Part shown: in pieces, positions 31,239 through 43,202 of the stretch
Layout: the number at the start of each line of letters is the position of its first letter
How positions within the stretch are numbered: the stretch's first letter is position 1
NCBI RefSeq assembly: GCF_000278115.1
Contig: NZ_JH725115.1
Location: forward strand, 178,373-242,372
DNA from: Bartonella sp. DB5-6
GTDB lineage: Bacteria; Pseudomonadota; Alphaproteobacteria; Rhizobiales; Rhizobiaceae
Length of the DNA: 64,000 nucleotides
Direction: 5' to 3'
Program-made: the position numbers and the translations under genes
Notes under the pieces: model-generated
The model's input: only the letters and a program-made list of their open reading frames with translations
Database searches by the model: none
Told to the model about the DNA's origin: nothing

Positions 31239-31619
31239 ATGGCAAAACAGGATCTTGGAACTAAGCGTATTGATCCAGAAACGGGAAAGAAGTTTTATGA
31301 TCTTAATCGCGACCCTATTGTGTCGCCTTATACAGGAATTTCTTATCCGCGTTCTTATTTTGAGGTTGCAGCAGCTGAAGCAAGTAGTGAAGAAGAAGTT
31401 GATACGGAAGAGCTTGATACAGCACTTGAAAAATCTGCCTTTATGCTTCTTGAAGAGGATGGTGACGATTCTAAAGATGATGATCTTCCTGATTTGGAAG
31501 ATAGTGATGTGGATCTCGGTGATGACGATGATACGTTTTTGTCTCACGACGAAGACGATGAGGATGATGACGTTGCCGATATTCTTGGAGGTGGTGTTTC
31601 TAACAATGATGATTCTTAA
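31239..31619 (+). CDS. TIGR02300 family (FYDLN acid) protein
   Basis: A 126-residue protein starting MAKQDLGTKRIDPETGKKFYDLNRDPIVSPYTGISYP, which is the hallmark of the TIGR02300 family of alphaproteobacteria. The C-terminal half is strongly acidic, with long runs of D and E from about residue 50. No function is known. An in-frame upstream start would add 21 residues, and the conserved start argues against it. It is divergent from aroA and lies about 120 bp before tRNA-Ala. Confidence 0.86.
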   Translation: MAKQDLGTKRIDPETGKKFYDLNRDPIVSPYTGISYPRSYFEVAAAEASSEEEVDTEELDTALEKSAFMLLEEDGDDSKDDDLPDLEDSDVDLGDDDDTFLSHDEDDEDDDVADILGGGVSNNDDS

Positions 31620-31742
31620 AAAGAGCGAGAGGGCATTCTTTTCATTGAATGCAAAATCTTCTTGATCTTCGATTTTTATCGTTCTACAAAATTTCTCTAA
31701 TGTTTTTTGCTATTCTTTCAGGGAAGAAATCTGTCTTTATGT

Positions 31743-31818
<76 letters not shown>

Positions 31819-32099
31819 AAAAGATAAAAAATTTGGTTAATAAAGCAGTGGCAATTTATAAAAACACTTTGTACTCTGATTGAGAAGAATGATGCTTTCA
31901 ATAGAAATTGTTTCAATGTAACTTCTACTTGTATTTTTCAATGATTTCATAAGGCGTTTCTTCAAAATTGTTCACTATGTTTGTTCGTTTATAATATTCA
32001 TAGGATTTATTGTAATAAAAACGAAAAAACATGTTGGTGATATTCTTCCGGTGTATACAAAAACACGAGCTGTTTAGCATTCGTGATAAAAGTATAGAA

Positions 32100-32345
32100 A
32101 ATAAAAAGCTTTTAGATTAGAAAGTTATCACCGATAAAGGTTGTGTTATAGGATGAACCAACCTTTCCCATGACTAGGTAAATGCCTATTTCAACATTGC
32201 TTCACTCTTAAAGGTTTATACAGCCAAGAGGCAGGTATTCGCAATTCTACAAATGATAGAGATCATTTTTCTTAAAAACAATATTATTGGAGGTCCTTAT
32301 TGTATTATGAACAATGACTCTCGAATGGGTCTATGCGTAGCTTTA
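32100..32345 (-). pseudogene. Decayed partial copy of aroA
   Basis: Aligning by eye with the intact aroA, landmarks recur in the same order and almost the same spacing. ATCACCGA[T/C]AAAGGTTGT is followed by CCCAT..C.AGG, then TTAAAGG/CTAAAGG, AGAGGCA/AAAGGCA, AAATGA/GAATGA, and AGAGA..GTTTTTC-like sequence. They match positions about 30690-30860 of aroA. Reverse translation gives LVMGKVG and TTFIGD, against LVMGMVG and TTFVGD in the real enzyme. Stops and indels break every frame. It covers the N-terminal third only; the borders are approximate. It is either an old duplication or the relic of a second gene. Confidence 0.68.
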
Positions 32346-32465
32346 ATTTTGTGATTTAATTATCCCGATAGAGGCATTTTTCTCTTTTTCACGTAAGAGT
32401 TCTTGTCTTTAAGACTGGCTTGCAGCACAACAGAGAAAATGGAATTATTTGAGGGGAAAAAAATA

Positions 32466-34304
32466 ATGCCTTCTTACCGTTCAAGAATATCGACTCATGG
32501 GCGAAATATGGCAGGGGCTCGCAGTCTCTGGCGTGCAACAGGGATGAAAGAGACTGATTTTGGTAAGCCCATTATTGCGATTGCTAATTCTTTTACACAA
32601 TTTGTACCAGGGCATGTCCATTTAAAAGATCTTGGGCAACTAGTGGCACAAGAAATAGCTGTTGCTGGTGGTGTCGCGAAGGAATTTAACACAATTGCTG
32701 TAGATGATGGAATTGCCATGGGACATGATGGAATGCTTTATTCTCTGCCTTCCCGTGAAATTATTGCTGATTCTGTTGAATATATGGTCAATGCCCATTG
32801 TGCTGATGCTCTTGTCTGTATTTCCAATTGTGACAAGATTACGCCTGGCATGTTAATGGCTTCTTTACGCCTGAATATTCCAACAATCTTTGTTTCAGGT
32901 GGTCCTATGGAAGCGGGTAAGATTAAATGGAAAAACCAAAATCTTACGGTTGATTTAGTTGATGCTATGATTGCAGCTGCTTCAGAGCATAATTCGGAAG
33001 AAGAAGTTGCTGAAATGGAACGTGCTGCTTGTCCTACATGTGGTTCTTGCTCAGGAATGTTTACTGCTAATTCTATGAATTGTCTGACCGAGGCATTAGG
33101 GCTTTCTCTTCCAGGAAATGGAACAATGCTAGCAACACATACATATCGTCGTATGCTTTTTGAAGAAGCTGGACGACAGATTGTTACATTGGCCAAGCGT
33201 TATTATGAAAAAGGCGATGAAACAGTTTTGCCGCGTTCTATTGCTTCGCGTAAAGCTTTTGAAAATGCAATGACTGTGGATATTGCTATGGGAGGGTCAA
33301 CCAATACTGTTTTGCATATTTTAGCTGCGGCACAAGAAGGTGAGGTGGATTTTACTATGACGGATATTGATCGCCTTTCGCGCCGTGTTCCCGTTTTATG
33401 CAAAGTTGCACCTTCTATAGCGAATGTTCATATGGAAGATGTACACCGCGCTGGTGGTATTATGGGACTTTTAGGAGAATTAGATGCAGCTGAACTTATC
33501 GATACATCTGCTTATACGGTGCACGCAAAAACGATGAAAGAAGCTCTCAGTCGTTGGGATGTGAAGCAAACCAATGAACCAGCGATTCATGAATTTTATT
33601 GTGCAGCTCCAGGAGGGATTCTAACCCAGACAGCTTTTAGTCAATTTTGCCGCTATGAAACTCTAGATCTTGATCGTGAAAAAGGTGTGATTCGCGATAA
33701 CGAACATGCGTATTCGCAAGATGGAGGATTGGCAGTTCTTTATGGAAATCTTGCAAAAGATGGCTGTATTGTAAAAACAGCAGGTGTTGATCAATCAATT
33801 TTAACTTTTAAAGGTCCAGCAAGAATTTTTGAAAGTCAAGATTCAGCTGTTTCAGCGATTTTGAATAATAAAATTAAATCAGGTGATATTGTTGTAATTC
33901 GTTATGAAGGTCCACGTGGTGGTCCTGGAATGCAAGAAATGCTCTATCCCACGAGCTATCTCAAATCTAAAGGATTAGAAAAAGTTTGTGCACTTATAAC
34001 GGATGGTCGTTTTTCGGGGGGAACTTCAGGGCTCTCGATAGGACATGTTTCACCAGAAGCTGCTGAAGGAGGAGCAATTGCTTTGGTAGAAGAGGGAGAT
34101 ATTATAGAAATAGATATTCCTAATCGTACCATTCACATGGTAGTCGATGACGTTGAGATGATGCATCGTCATGGCAAAATGGAAGCAAAAAAACAAGCAG
34201 CTTGGCAACCAGTTGAAGAGCGTAAGCGTAAAATCTCAAAGGCTCTCAAAGCATATGCAGCTATGACGACGTCTGCTGCTAAGGGAGCAGTTCGTAATGT
34301 TTGA
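32466..34304 (+). CDS. ilvD: IlvD, dihydroxy-acid dehydratase
   Basis: A 612-residue Fe-S dehydratase in branched-chain amino acid and pantothenate precursor synthesis. It starts [27 protein letters not shown]. Cysteines in [13 protein letters not shown] and [18 protein letters not shown] supply the cluster region, and [19 protein letters not shown] is the C-terminal signature. An upstream in-frame start adds 21 residues and is unlikely. It stands alone, without other ilv genes in the window. No T-box or leader peptide was recognised; the spacer upstream is occupied by the aroA relic. Confidence 0.96.
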   Translation: MPSYRSRISTHGRNMAGARSLWRATGMKETDFGKPIIAIANSFTQFVPGHVHLKDLGQLVAQEIAVAGGVAKEFNTIAVDDGIAMGHDGMLYSLPSREIIADSVEYMVNAHCADALVCISNCDKITPGMLMASLRLNIPTIFVSGGPMEAGKIKWKNQNLTVDLVDAMIAAASEHNSEEEVAEMERAACPTCGSCSGMFTANSMNCLTEALGLSLPGNGTMLATHTYRRMLFEEAGRQIVTLAKRYYEKGDETVLPRSIASRKAFENAMTVDIAMGGSTNTVLHILAAAQEGEVDFTMTDIDRLSRRVPVLCKVAPSIANVHMEDVHRAGGIMGLLGELDAAELIDTSAYTVHAKTMKEALSRWDVKQTNEPAIHEFYCAAPGGILTQTAFSQFCRYETLDLDREKGVIRDNEHAYSQDGGLAVLYGNLAKDGCIVKTAGVDQSILTFKGPARIFESQDSAVSAILNNKIKSGDIVVIRYEGPRGGPGMQEMLYPTSYLKSKGLEKVCALITDGRFSGGTSGLSIGHVSPEAAEGGAIALVEEGDIIEIDIPNRTIHMVVDDVEMMHRHGKMEAKKQAAWQPVEERKRKISKALKAYAAMTTSAAKGAVRNV

Positions 34305-34388
34305 TGAGATGCAGAGTTCATTTTGTGAAAGCTAGGGTTTTTAGAGATTTTTTTATCTGAGAGCCAAGAATTGATCTTAAGAAATACC

Positions 34389-34414
34389 ATGCATAGGCTT
34401 TTGTTGTCTATGCA
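34389..34414. other. Perfect hairpin in the ilvD-mutS spacer
   Basis: ATGCATAG (34389-34396) and CTATGCAT (34407-34414) are perfect complements with a short loop, between the convergent stops of ilvD and mutS. There is no T-run on either side, so it is not a standard terminator. Confidence 0.35.
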
Positions 34415-34520
34415 TTATGCTTACCAAGATACATTTGGTATAAAAAGAAATAAAAATAATACTATGAATGATCGCTATGCGTGAAGAATAATTATGAAAA
34501 AGTGTTTTGTTTAAGATTTC

Positions 34521-37304
34521 CTATAGGGAAGTATTTTTCTCAAGTTGTTTAAGGCAATAAAGTGCTTCTAAAGCTTGCTTAGGAGAAAGTTCATCGGGAT
34601 GAATATTTTCTAAAGCTTCATGAATTATGCAATGTCTGTGTGTTTTTTCATTTATAGAAGATACTGTTTTAAGAGAAAACAGAGGTAAGTCGTCAATTAA
34701 TTTATGTCCTTTTTCAGCCATTTCGCTTTGTTCTAATTGGTGCAGAACATTTGTAGCACGAGTAATAACTTCCGCGGGAAGTCCAGCAAGTTTTGCCACT
34801 TGTACGCCGTAGGATCGATCAGCAGCTCCTGGCGTGACTTCGTGAAGAAAAACCACATCACCATCCCAATTTTTGACTTTCATGGTTACATTATGAAGAC
34901 GATTAAGTTTTTGGGTGAGGGCCGTCATTTCATGAAAATGTGTGGCGAGAATAGCACGACAATGGTTAACTTCATGAAGATATTCAACAGCTGCCCAAGC
35001 AATGGAAAGTCCATCAAAAGTTGATGTTCCTCGTCCAATTTCATCAAGAATAACGAGGGAATGGTGACTTGCATGATTAAGAATCGTTGCTGTTTCGACC
35101 ATTTCCATCATGAAGGTTGAACGCCCCCGTGCAAGATCATCAGAAGCACCAACACGACTAAATAAGCGGTCAACAACACCGATGTGGGCTGAAGTTGCAG
35201 GGACAAAGGAGCCCATTTGCGCCATAATGGCTATGAGAGCATTTTGCCGTAAAAAAGTTGATTTTCCTCCCATATTTGGACCTGTCAAAAGCCAAATTGC
35301 CGCATATTGATGACCTTCTTGGGGGGAGAGATCACAATTGTTGGCAACAAAAGGTTCTACTGCTTGCTTTCGTAATGCTTGCTCGACGACAGGATGGCGC
35401 CCAGCGGTAATATGAAAGGTAAGTGAATGATCAATTACAGGACGACAATATCCCTGTTCTTCAGCGAGATGTGCTAACGCCACAGATACATCCAAAACAG
35501 CAAGAGCTTCAGCAGCTTTACGGATGAAATCAACCTGTTCAATAATTTCATTAACAAGGATATCAAAGATTTCCAATTCAATTGTTAATGCGTGGTTGGC
35601 AGCGTGAGCGATACGGCTTTCAAGGTCAGCGAGCTCTGTTGTGGTAAAGCGCATAGCGTTTGCCATCGTTTGCCTATGGATAAAACGGGCTTTTGCTTGT
35701 GGACTGTTTGTAAGCGCAGGAGCTTGTATGCTGGTTACTTCAATAAAGTAGCCTAGGATGTTGTTGTGCTTGATTTTGAGTGTTTTAATATCTGTTTCTT
35801 GGGCATATTGTGCCTGAAGTTCAGCAATGACACGACGAGATTCATCACGTAAAGCACGCATTTCATCCAGTTCTTTATGATACTTAGGACGAATAAAACC
35901 ACCATCACGTTTAAGCAATGGAAGATCATCGGCTAGTGCTTGTTCTAAATGAAAGTGCAAAGCAGTAGGTAAGTGAGAGAAAACCTGCTGTACGTCGCTT
36001 ATTTCTTGAGGAAGCAATGCATCGTTAAGAAGCTGATGAAGTTCACGAATGATTTCAAAACCGCGTAGTATTGCGGCCATATCACGAGGACCTCCCCGTC
36101 CAAGAGCTAACCGAGAAACTGCGCGTGGCATATCTGTCCCCCCTTTTAAAATGAGCTTTACAGCTTCTGCAAGGGATGTATTGCGTAGAAAAAAGGAGAT
36201 CGAATCTAGACGATACTCAATAGCTGAAGGTGTGGTGAGAGGAGCAATGAGGCGATCGACGAGAAGGCGTGATCCACCACCTGTTACAGTACGATCAATA
36301 GCTTTTAGTAAGCTTCCATCTCGTTGACCTGATGTGGTTCGGATAAGCTCAAGACTCAGCCTAGTTGCTGCATCAATGAAAAGAGTAGCGCTTTCATTTT
36401 GGCGTTCAGGGCGCATGAGAGGAGGGCGATGCGTGATTTGCGTTTTTTCGATATAACGAATAGCAGCGGCAATAGCGGAGAGTTCGGTGCGTGAATAATC
36501 GGCAACACCCTCAAGGGTTAAGAGTTTAAAATAACTGCAAATATCACGTTCAGCGGTAATTGTATCAAAGAGATTAGCGGGTTGAGGTGAAACAATGCGA
36601 TCGAGAACATTAAAAAGTGACTTGTGGGATTTATCATGAAAAAAAGAGTCAGCAACAATGATTTCTTGTGGGTCCACACGCATAATGTCTGTCAAAAGTT
36701 TTTCATGGCGGCTTTCTGTTACACGAAATATACCTGTTGAGATATCAATCCAAGAAAGGGCAAAATCTTCTCCGTCACTGGTTTTGATACGGGCAAGTGT
36801 CATCAGATAATTTGCACGCGTTGGATCAAGAAGCTTTTCTTCTGTTATAGTTCCAGGGGTGACAAGGCGAACCACATTGCGTCGAACAACGGATTTTGAA
36901 CCACGTTTTTTTGCTTCTGCAGGATCTTCTGTTTGTTCACAAACAGCAACACGATAACCGCAGGCGATCAATTTTTGCAAGTAATCATCTGCAGCGTGAA
37001 CGGGTACACCGCACATAGGAATATCTTCACCCAAATGTTTGCCACGTGTTGTGAGTGTGATTCCTAAAGTTTGAGCAGCTTCAACCGCATCATTAAAAAA
37101 TAGTTCATAGAAATCACCCATCCTATAAAAGAGAAGAGAATCGCTATTAACTGCTTTGATTTCTATATATTGCTCCATCATAGGTGTGAGACGCTCTTGG
37201 TGGGGAGCAGATGAGGACGTAGGTTGTGGGATTAAATTGTTTTTATGGTTAGTTTTCTTATCCATTTTACGCGCTCGTTTTTTCAAGTGAGGCTTTGACG
37301 CCAT
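34521..37304 (-). CDS. mutS: MutS, DNA mismatch repair ATPase
   Basis: A 927-residue protein. The mismatch-binding N-terminal domain contains [30 protein letters not shown], the MutS I Phe-x-Glu motif (FYELF). Connector, lever and clamp domains follow. The ATPase has Walker [14 protein letters not shown] near residue 675 and [18 protein letters not shown]. It recognises mispairs and recruits MutL. The start is uncertain: [10 protein letters not shown], 13 residues in, is also possible, and neither has a strong ribosome-binding site. It is divergent from the malic enzyme gene and convergent with ilvD. Confidence 0.95.
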   Translation of the reverse strand: MASKPHLKKRARKMDKKTNHKNNLIPQPTSSSAPHQERLTPMMEQYIEIKAVNSDSLLFYRMGDFYELFFNDAVEAAQTLGITLTTRGKHLGEDIPMCGVPVHAADDYLQKLIACGYRVAVCEQTEDPAEAKKRGSKSVVRRNVVRLVTPGTITEEKLLDPTRANYLMTLARIKTSDGEDFALSWIDISTGIFRVTESRHEKLLTDIMRVDPQEIIVADSFFHDKSHKSLFNVLDRIVSPQPANLFDTITAERDICSYFKLLTLEGVADYSRTELSAIAAAIRYIEKTQITHRPPLMRPERQNESATLFIDAATRLSLELIRTTSGQRDGSLLKAIDRTVTGGGSRLLVDRLIAPLTTPSAIEYRLDSISFFLRNTSLAEAVKLILKGGTDMPRAVSRLALGRGGPRDMAAILRGFEIIRELHQLLNDALLPQEISDVQQVFSHLPTALHFHLEQALADDLPLLKRDGGFIRPKYHKELDEMRALRDESRRVIAELQAQYAQETDIKTLKIKHNNILGYFIEVTSIQAPALTNSPQAKARFIHRQTMANAMRFTTTELADLESRIAHAANHALTIELEIFDILVNEIIEQVDFIRKAAEALAVLDVSVALAHLAEEQGYCRPVIDHSLTFHITAGRHPVVEQALRKQAVEPFVANNCDLSPQEGHQYAAIWLLTGPNMGGKSTFLRQNALIAIMAQMGSFVPATSAHIGVVDRLFSRVGASDDLARGRSTFMMEMVETATILNHASHHSLVILDEIGRGTSTFDGLSIAWAAVEYLHEVNHCRAILATHFHEMTALTQKLNRLHNVTMKVKNWDGDVVFLHEVTPGAADRSYGVQVAKLAGLPAEVITRATNVLHQLEQSEMAEKGHKLIDDLPLFSLKTVSSINEKTHRHCIIHEALENIHPDELSPKQALEALYCLKQLEKNTSL

Positions 37305-37471
37305 TTTTTGTTTACTTCAATGTTTATCTTCATTATCTCTCAATTGAACGCATGAACAGGTTCATTAAAGCAAGCATAGTGATTTATGGCATATGAATCA
37401 AATTTTAAAATCGTATAATGATATGTATTATCAAGCAGAATTTACACTGTTTTTGGAGAAAATTAAGTGAG

Positions 37472-39769
37472 ATGAAAAAAAGAGAGCAGGATCAGAAAAT
37501 GCCTCAAATGGTTTATAATGCCAGTGAGCAAGAAGCCCTTGATTTTCATAGTCGTGGTCAGCCTGGAAAGCTCGAAATTATTGCTACCAAACCTATGGCA
37601 ACGCAGCATGATTTAGCACTTGCTTATTCGCCAGGTGTTGCTGTTCCGGTTAAAGCAATTGCGCAAAATCCAGTGTTGGCTTATGACTATACGGCAAAAG
37701 GCAATCTTGTTGCTGTTATTTCAAATGGAACAGCTATCTTGGGTTTGGGCAATTTAGGTGCGCTTGCATCTAAGCCGGTGATGGAAGGCAAAGCAGTGCT
37801 TTTTAAACGCTTTGCAGATATTGATTCTATTGATCTGGAAGTTGATACTAATGATCCAGAGAGTTTTATCAATTTAGTGCGTCATTTGGAGCCCTCTTTT
37901 GGTGGTATCAATCTTGAAGACATTAAAGCACCAGAGTGTTTTATGATTGAAAGCCGCTTACGTGAAGTTATGAATATTCCTGTTTTTCACGATGATCAAC
38001 ACGGTACAGCGATTATTGTGGCTGCCGGTGTGCTCAATGCCTTATCTTTAACGGGGCGCGATATGCAAAATACTCGGTTAGTTTGTAATGGCGCTGGTGC
38101 TGCTGGGATTGCTTGTATTGAACTGATTAAGGTGATGGGATTTCGACCTGAAAATATTATTTTATGTGATACGAAGGGTGTTGTCTATGAAGGTCGTGAA
38201 GAGAGAATGAATCAGTGGAAGTCTGCTCATGCCATTCGAACAGATAAGCGTACACTTGCTGAGGCAATGGAAGGCGCTGACATGTTTTTCGGGGTTTCTG
38301 CTAAAGGCGCTATTACTCCTGAAATGGTAAAGTCGATGGCACCACAACCGATCATTTTTGCTATGGCTAACCCTGATCCAGAAATTACGCCAGAAGAAGT
38401 TATGAAAGTGCGTGGTGATGCCATTGTAGCAACAGGTCGTTCAGATTATCCAAACCAGATTAATAATGTTCTTTGTTTTCCCTATATATTTCGTGGTGCG
38501 CTTGATGTGCGTGCGACGGTTATCAATGAAGATATGAAGATTGCTGCAGCAAGGGCACTTGCGGGCTTAGCTCATGAGGAAGTACCTGACAGTGTTGCGG
38601 AGGCTTATCGTGGAAAGCGGTTAAAATTTGGTCCAAATTATATCATCCCTGTTCCTTTTGATCCGCGCTTGTTCACGGTTGTTTCAATGGCAGTGGCAAA
38701 AGCGGCAATGGAAAGCGGTGTTGCGCAAAAACATATTGATGATTTAGAGGCTTATGAGCGTGATTTGAGGGCAAGACGTGATCCCACTTCTTCTGTGATG
38801 CGTGGAGTTTATAATCATGTTCGTCAAGCGCCCAAACAAATTGTCTTTGCAGAAGGAGAAGAAGAGCAAGTAATGCGGGCAGCTGTTTCTTATGTTCATC
38901 AAAAACTAGGACAAGCAATTTTGATTGGTCGTGAAGAACAAGTGAGAGAAACTGCTGCTATTGCTGGCATTGATCTTGAGCGTGAAGGTATTTCTATTAT
39001 GAACGCTAAGCTTTCTTGTCGCACGGACGCTTATGCGAATTATCTTTATAAAAAGATGCAACGCCAAGGTTGGTTATTGCGTGATTGTCATCGCCGTGTC
39101 AATAATGATCGCAATTATTTTGCTGCGTGTATGGTAGCATTAGGGGATGCTGATGCAATGGTTACAGGGGTGACGCGCAATTATGAAACAGCATTGATTG
39201 ATCTACGCCGAGTGATTGATGAGAAACCAAAGGAACGGTTGATTGGTATTTCAATGGCTATTTGCCGTGGCAGAGCAGTGTTTATTGCCGATACGGCTAT
39301 TTATGAGGCTCCTAACGCTGAAGAACTTGCTGATATAGCAGAACAGACAGCTTCTTTTGTTAGAGAATTTGGATATCAACCAAGAGTAGCATTTGTAGCA
39401 TTTTCTACTTTTGGTTATATGAAAGGACAAGTTACGCAGCAAATTCAGGATGCTGTTAACGTGTTGCATAAACGCAAAGTTAATTTTGAATTTGATGGAG
39501 AAATAAGTGCAGATGTAGCGCTCAATTTGAAATTGATGCAGCAATATCCCTTTATGGGGTTAACGGAACCAGCTAATATTTTGGTAATGCCTGGATATCA
39601 TGCCTCTTCCATTGCTAGCAAAATGTTGCAAGAGCTTGGTGAAGCAACCATTATTGGGCCTATTTTGATTGGATTGGAAAAATCTGTTCAAATTGTACCG
39701 TTTAGTGGAAACGATACGGATGTTGTCAATATCGCAATGCTAGCGGCTTATCATGCGAAAAAGTTATAA
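37472..39769 (+). CDS. NADP-type malic enzyme with C-terminal phosphotransacetylase-like domain (MaeB/Tme)
   Basis: A two-domain protein of about 765 residues. The N-terminal 430 residues are the malic enzyme that decarboxylates malate to pyruvate ([39 protein letters not shown]). The C-terminal 320 resemble phosphotransacetylase ([44 protein letters not shown]). In rhizobia that domain is regulatory and lacks phosphotransacetylase activity. I list the ATG at 37472. [16 protein letters not shown] at 37499, preceded by AGGA at good spacing, is equally likely. It links C4-acid use to pyruvate and acetyl-CoA. A bidirectional terminator follows. Confidence 0.94.
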   Translation: MKKREQDQKMPQMVYNASEQEALDFHSRGQPGKLEIIATKPMATQHDLALAYSPGVAVPVKAIAQNPVLAYDYTAKGNLVAVISNGTAILGLGNLGALASKPVMEGKAVLFKRFADIDSIDLEVDTNDPESFINLVRHLEPSFGGINLEDIKAPECFMIESRLREVMNIPVFHDDQHGTAIIVAAGVLNALSLTGRDMQNTRLVCNGAGAAGIACIELIKVMGFRPENIILCDTKGVVYEGREERMNQWKSAHAIRTDKRTLAEAMEGADMFFGVSAKGAITPEMVKSMAPQPIIFAMANPDPEITPEEVMKVRGDAIVATGRSDYPNQINNVLCFPYIFRGALDVRATVINEDMKIAAARALAGLAHEEVPDSVAEAYRGKRLKFGPNYIIPVPFDPRLFTVVSMAVAKAAMESGVAQKHIDDLEAYERDLRARRDPTSSVMRGVYNHVRQAPKQIVFAEGEEEQVMRAAVSYVHQKLGQAILIGREEQVRETAAIAGIDLEREGISIMNAKLSCRTDAYANYLYKKMQRQGWLLRDCHRRVNNDRNYFAACMVALGDADAMVTGVTRNYETALIDLRRVIDEKPKERLIGISMAICRGRAVFIADTAIYEAPNAEELADIAEQTASFVREFGYQPRVAFVAFSTFGYMKGQVTQQIQDAVNVLHKRKVNFEFDGEISADVALNLKLMQQYPFMGLTEPANILVMPGYHASSIASKMLQELGEATIIGPILIGLEKSVQIVPFSGNDTDVVNIAMLAAYHAKKL

Positions 39770-39773
39770 AAAT

Positions 39774-39802
39774 AAAGGCCTCTGATATTTCAGGGCCTTT
39801 TT
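39774..39802. terminator. Bidirectional terminator between malic enzyme gene and secB
   Basis: AAAGGCC and GGCCTTT enclose CTGA/TCAG, giving a stem of about ten pairs with one bulge. It has T residues on the plus-strand side and A residues (T on the other strand) on the opposite side. It serves the convergent genes on both strands. Confidence 0.85.
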
Positions 39803-39821
39803 GATAATGAAAAACAAATTT

Positions 39822-40304
39822 TTAAGATGATTGTGCGTGACTCTGATTGTCTTTTTGTTCTTCAGCAATACGCTTTTGAAATAATGCTGCAAAATCAATC
39901 GGATCAATCCACAGAGGTGGAAAACCACCATTTTGGGTAGCATCAGAGATGATTTGCCGAGCAAATGGAAACAAAAGGCGCGGACATTCAATAAAAACAA
40001 GAGGCATAACATGTTCTTGTGGAATATTTTGAATATGAAAAACACCACCGTAAATCAGTTCCACATGAAACAACGTTTCAGCGTCATCATTGGCTTTGAC
40101 GGAGAGGGATAAAACAACATCATAATTGTCATCACCAATTGGATTAGCATTGACATTAATATTGATATCAATTTGTGGTGCCTTATCACGTGGACGTAGT
40201 GAACGAGGAGCCTTTGGGTTCTCAAATGAGAAATCTTTCAAATATTGAGTTAATACAGCAAAAACTGGCTCTCCACCACAGTTGTTTACTTCACTTTCGG
40301 CCAT
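39822..40304 (-). CDS. secB: SecB, protein-export chaperone
   Basis: A 160-residue cytosolic chaperone that keeps preproteins unfolded and hands them to SecA. Typical stretches are [17 protein letters not shown] near the N-terminus, then [62 protein letters not shown]. Length and acidic character fit. It is convergent with the malic enzyme gene. The fxsA gene lies upstream on the same strand, 147 bp away. Confidence 0.95.
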   Translation of the reverse strand: MAESEVNNCGGEPVFAVLTQYLKDFSFENPKAPRSLRPRDKAPQIDININVNANPIGDDNYDVVLSLSVKANDDAETLFHVELIYGGVFHIQNIPQEHVMPLVFIECPRLLFPFARQIISDATQNGGFPPLWIDPIDFAALFQKRIAEEQKDNQSHAQSS

Positions 40305-40450
40305 ACTACAAACCTCTCATTTTATTAATTATGTATATTTCTATTTTAGACCTAAAAATCAAGGTGGTTATCATGCCTTACAAAAGGTTGCAAGGAATGC
40401 TTCCCTTGTCTTGATTATTTTTTACGTCCATTACAGATTTTTTAGGCATT

Positions 40451-40957
40451 TCAATGATTGTCATCATTTTTACGCCATGGAGATTCTGTGGTATCATAGA
40501 TTTTGTAATCTTCTGCTTTAAGATCAATTATTTTTTCAGAATCATTTTGAGCATTGGTTTTATTTTTAGTATGGGTGTTTATTTTGTTTCTAAATGATGA
40601 AAAGAAATGCCAGATAGTAGAACGGATGGGCTTAATAAGAAGTAATATTCCCAAAATATCACTTATAAAGCCGGGAAGGATAAGCAAAATCGCACTAAGA
40701 ATGATGAAGGCATCATTGATGATATTATTCTCTACTGTATGCCCTTGAATAATTTCACGTTGTATATTTTTTAAAATGCTAACGCCTTGAGTTCGCAGCA
40801 AAATAACTCCAGCGATTGTTGTGAAAACAACCAAACTCAGAGTTGCTAGAATTCCAATTTCTTTTCCGACAAAGATAAAACCAGCGATTTCAATCAAGAG
40901 AACGCTGAGGAGAATAATGATAAAAAAGCGAGGATTTATAGGGTAAGAGTTTATCAC
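40451..40957 (-). CDS. fxsA: FxsA family membrane protein
   Basis: A 168-residue inner-membrane protein. Hydrophobic segments lie at about residues 10-30, 32-52 and 83-110, the last containing ILLILPGFISDILGILLLI, the family's conserved LLxxPGFxTDxxG-like helix. The C-terminal tail is charged. E. coli FxsA overexpression affects exclusion of phage T7 by the F plasmid; the normal role is not known. It is divergent from the Tim44-like gene, a neighbourhood (tim44-like/secB/fxsA) common in Rhizobiales. Confidence 0.88.
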   Translation of the reverse strand: MINSYPINPRFFIIILLSVLLIEIAGFIFVGKEIGILATLSLVVFTTIAGVILLRTQGVSILKNIQREIIQGHTVENNIINDAFIILSAILLILPGFISDILGILLLIKPIRSTIWHFFSSFRNKINTHTKNKTNAQNDSEKIIDLKAEDYKIYDTTESPWRKNDDNH

Positions 40958-41160
40958 ATAAAAATTCCCTTCTCAATTTTTAGGGTAGAAAATTATAAGA
41001 GCTATTCTTTTAAACATACCTGAATAAAGGCTATAAAAATACATAAGATGCTATAAAAATATTTGAATAGTAGATTCCCTATTTTACATGTTTATTAATA
41101 AATGATATTGACAGCGATGTTTATTACAGATCAGTTTAAGTTTGGAGATTGACAGCTCCC

Positions 41161-41853
41161 ATGGAATTTGACTTCATATTTGTCATAGCTCTTGTTATTA
41201 TGGTTGTCGTTTTTGTGCAACTCCGTAATGTATTAGGAAAACGGATTGGTTTTGAAAAGCCTCCCCTTGATCCTTATTCACGTCGTTCTAAAAAACAGAT
41301 TGAGACAGAAACGGTTGAAAATATTGTTTCGTTCCCTCATCAAGGCTCTTCACAGAAGAGCGATTTTAGCGAAATTGACGCTATTTCACCAGAAGGAAGT
41401 GCACTGAATGAAGGTTTGCGGGCGCTTTACAAAATTGATCCTCATTTTTCTCCTCAGTTTTTTATAAAAGGTGCTCAAATTGCTTATGAAATGATCGTAA
41501 CAGCTTTTGCTAAAGGTGATCGCGACCAACTTAAAAGGCTACTTTCTCAGGATATTTTTGAGAGTTTTTGTGCTGCCATTGAAAAACGCGAAAACAACAA
41601 TGAAAGAATCCAATTTACTTTTGTTGGAATTAATAAGATCGAGTTTGTCTCAGCAGCAATACAAGACAAGGACGAATTTTTGACTGTGCGGATTATCAGT
41701 GAAATGATTTCTGTAACCTATAATGAGCAAGGAGAGTGTATAGACGGTGATCCTGATGCTATTGTAGAAATTAGGGATGTTTGGACTTTTGTCCGCAATA
41801 GCTTATCGTCGGATCCAAACTGGAAACTTTTGGCAACAGAAGATGAGAATTAA
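41161..41853 (+). CDS. Tim44/TimA-like domain protein
   Basis: A 230-residue protein with one N-terminal membrane helix (MEFDFIFVIALVIMVVVFVQL), a polar linker, and a Tim44-like domain from about residue 75 (LRALYKIDPHFSPQFFIKGAQIAYEMIVTAFAKGDRDQLKRLLSQDIFESF). Related alphaproteobacterial proteins bind inner-membrane partners; the function here is not established. A TTG at 41149 is in frame, but GGAG spacing favours the ATG at 41161. It is followed by the Smr gene 57 bp on, probably one operon. Confidence 0.88.
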   Translation: MEFDFIFVIALVIMVVVFVQLRNVLGKRIGFEKPPLDPYSRRSKKQIETETVENIVSFPHQGSSQKSDFSEIDAISPEGSALNEGLRALYKIDPHFSPQFFIKGAQIAYEMIVTAFAKGDRDQLKRLLSQDIFESFCAAIEKRENNNERIQFTFVGINKIEFVSAAIQDKDEFLTVRIISEMISVTYNEQGECIDGDPDAIVEIRDVWTFVRNSLSSDPNWKLLATEDEN

Positions 41854-41910
41854 AATCTCTTTTTTTCATAAGATCATATAAATAAGATTTACAAGAGATT
41901 GAAGATTGAA

Positions 41911-42501
41911 ATGTCTACGGATGAATGGAGACAAAAAAGGGATTTATTAATTTCACAAGATCGTCTTTTATGGGAGATGGTTTGTCGTACTACAATTCCG
42001 CTTCATGATAAGCTTCATTCTTCTGCTGCAAAAGGTATTGTAAATATTGACAGTAAAAAACAGCCAGTAACCCCAATCTTTTCATTGTTGCAGAGAGACC
42101 AACAGGGATCGACAGAGATTAAAAGAGAAAAGGGAACGGTTGCACAAGCACATAATATCCGTTTCTTTGATCATATTGTACATCGTAAAATTGCCAAAGG
42201 TCATTATCCACTTGAGGCGCGTCTTGATCTTCATGGGTATGGGCAAGAAGAAGCTTATTTTTTCTTAAAAAAGTTTCTCCAATCATCTCAGCAGAGTGGA
42301 TTACGTTATGTACTTGTAATTACAGGAAAAGGAAAATCTCTTGGGAGCGATGGTGCTTTGTATAAGTTTGTTCCTCATTGGTTAACAACACCGGCTTTCC
42401 GGTATTATGTTCATGCATTTGAGCAAGCGGCTCGCCAGCATGGTGGGGGAGGTGCACTTTATATTTGGTTGCGCCGTTTTTTACCAAGAAAAGAGGGATG
42501 A
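41911..42501 (+). CDS. Smr/MutS2-type domain protein
   Basis: A 196-residue protein whose C-terminal half is an Smr domain: LEARLDLHGYGQEEAYFFLKKFL, then LRYVLVITGKGKSLGSDG and a GGGGALYIWLRR tail. The LDLHG and TGKG motifs are the family's hallmarks. Some Smr domains are nucleases, and the cellular role of stand-alone proteins is unclear. I chose the ATG at 41911; an in-frame TTG lies 12 bases upstream. It is in an operon with the Tim44-like gene, as in other Rhizobiales. Confidence 0.88.
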   Translation: MSTDEWRQKRDLLISQDRLLWEMVCRTTIPLHDKLHSSAAKGIVNIDSKKQPVTPIFSLLQRDQQGSTEIKREKGTVAQAHNIRFFDHIVHRKIAKGHYPLEARLDLHGYGQEEAYFFLKKFLQSSQQSGLRYVLVITGKGKSLGSDGALYKFVPHWLTTPAFRYYVHAFEQAARQHGGGGALYIWLRRFLPRKEG

Positions 42502-43202
42502 TATTATTTTGTCCATTTCGGATTTAATATTGATTTTATCAGCTATAGTATTTTGCAAGCTATATTGTCTTAGGAGGATGTGAGAGCGCAAAGTTGTATC
42601 ATGATATTTGCGCCATTGCGTCCAATTTTTACAGACAGCAATTCTACTTAAGTCATTTTATAAGAGGATTGCTGTTATCACCAGAAAACATTTGTAGAAT
42701 AAATAATCGTATCAAGATTATCCAAAGTACTACAGGGGTTTTGAAAGATTCCGTTTTTTCTTAAGCAATTAAACGTTTGTTTGCTAGCTTTATTTTTGAT
42801 TATTTTGGCTAGCATAGCAGCATATTGGGATTTTAGGGTGTTATGTATGTCATCAAAATCACAATATTTTGTCTTCGCTTTTTTCTTTGGGGTATGTACG
42901 ATAACAAAGATGTATCACTACCATTCTTCTGTTTATAAAATAACAGACTAGCGTTCTCATTGTATTTACTATCTATGGTACTGTACCTGTTATCGCATGA
43001 AGACGAGTTCATAAGAGCTATTTTTGTAAACAGCATATAGTATGAATACTGATTTGAACAAGCGTATGATTGTGTAGGCAATAAAAGAGCGAGATACACA
43101 AAATGTTTTAACGGTTGATGTTAACTGTTACTAAGTTTCAATTATATAATAAAAAGGGTTTTAGCTGCAATCAACATTTTCTTTTTTGTAAGGAATATTG
43201 GG
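42502..43202. other. Intergenic region, 701 bp
   Basis: The gap lies after the Smr gene and before the hslO stop. It contains a perfect hairpin TGCTAGC/GCTAGCA (42782-42788 with 42808-42814) without a T-run. An 88-codon minus-strand frame at 42833-43099 has no family features. No RNA gene was recognised. It is probably decayed sequence, but I could not identify the parent gene. Confidence 0.45.

Noticed and set aside
42833..43099. 88-codon minus-strand open frame with a hydrophobic start
   Set aside because: No family motif, no good ribosome-binding site, and composition like the surrounding AT-rich spacer. It is most likely a chance frame.
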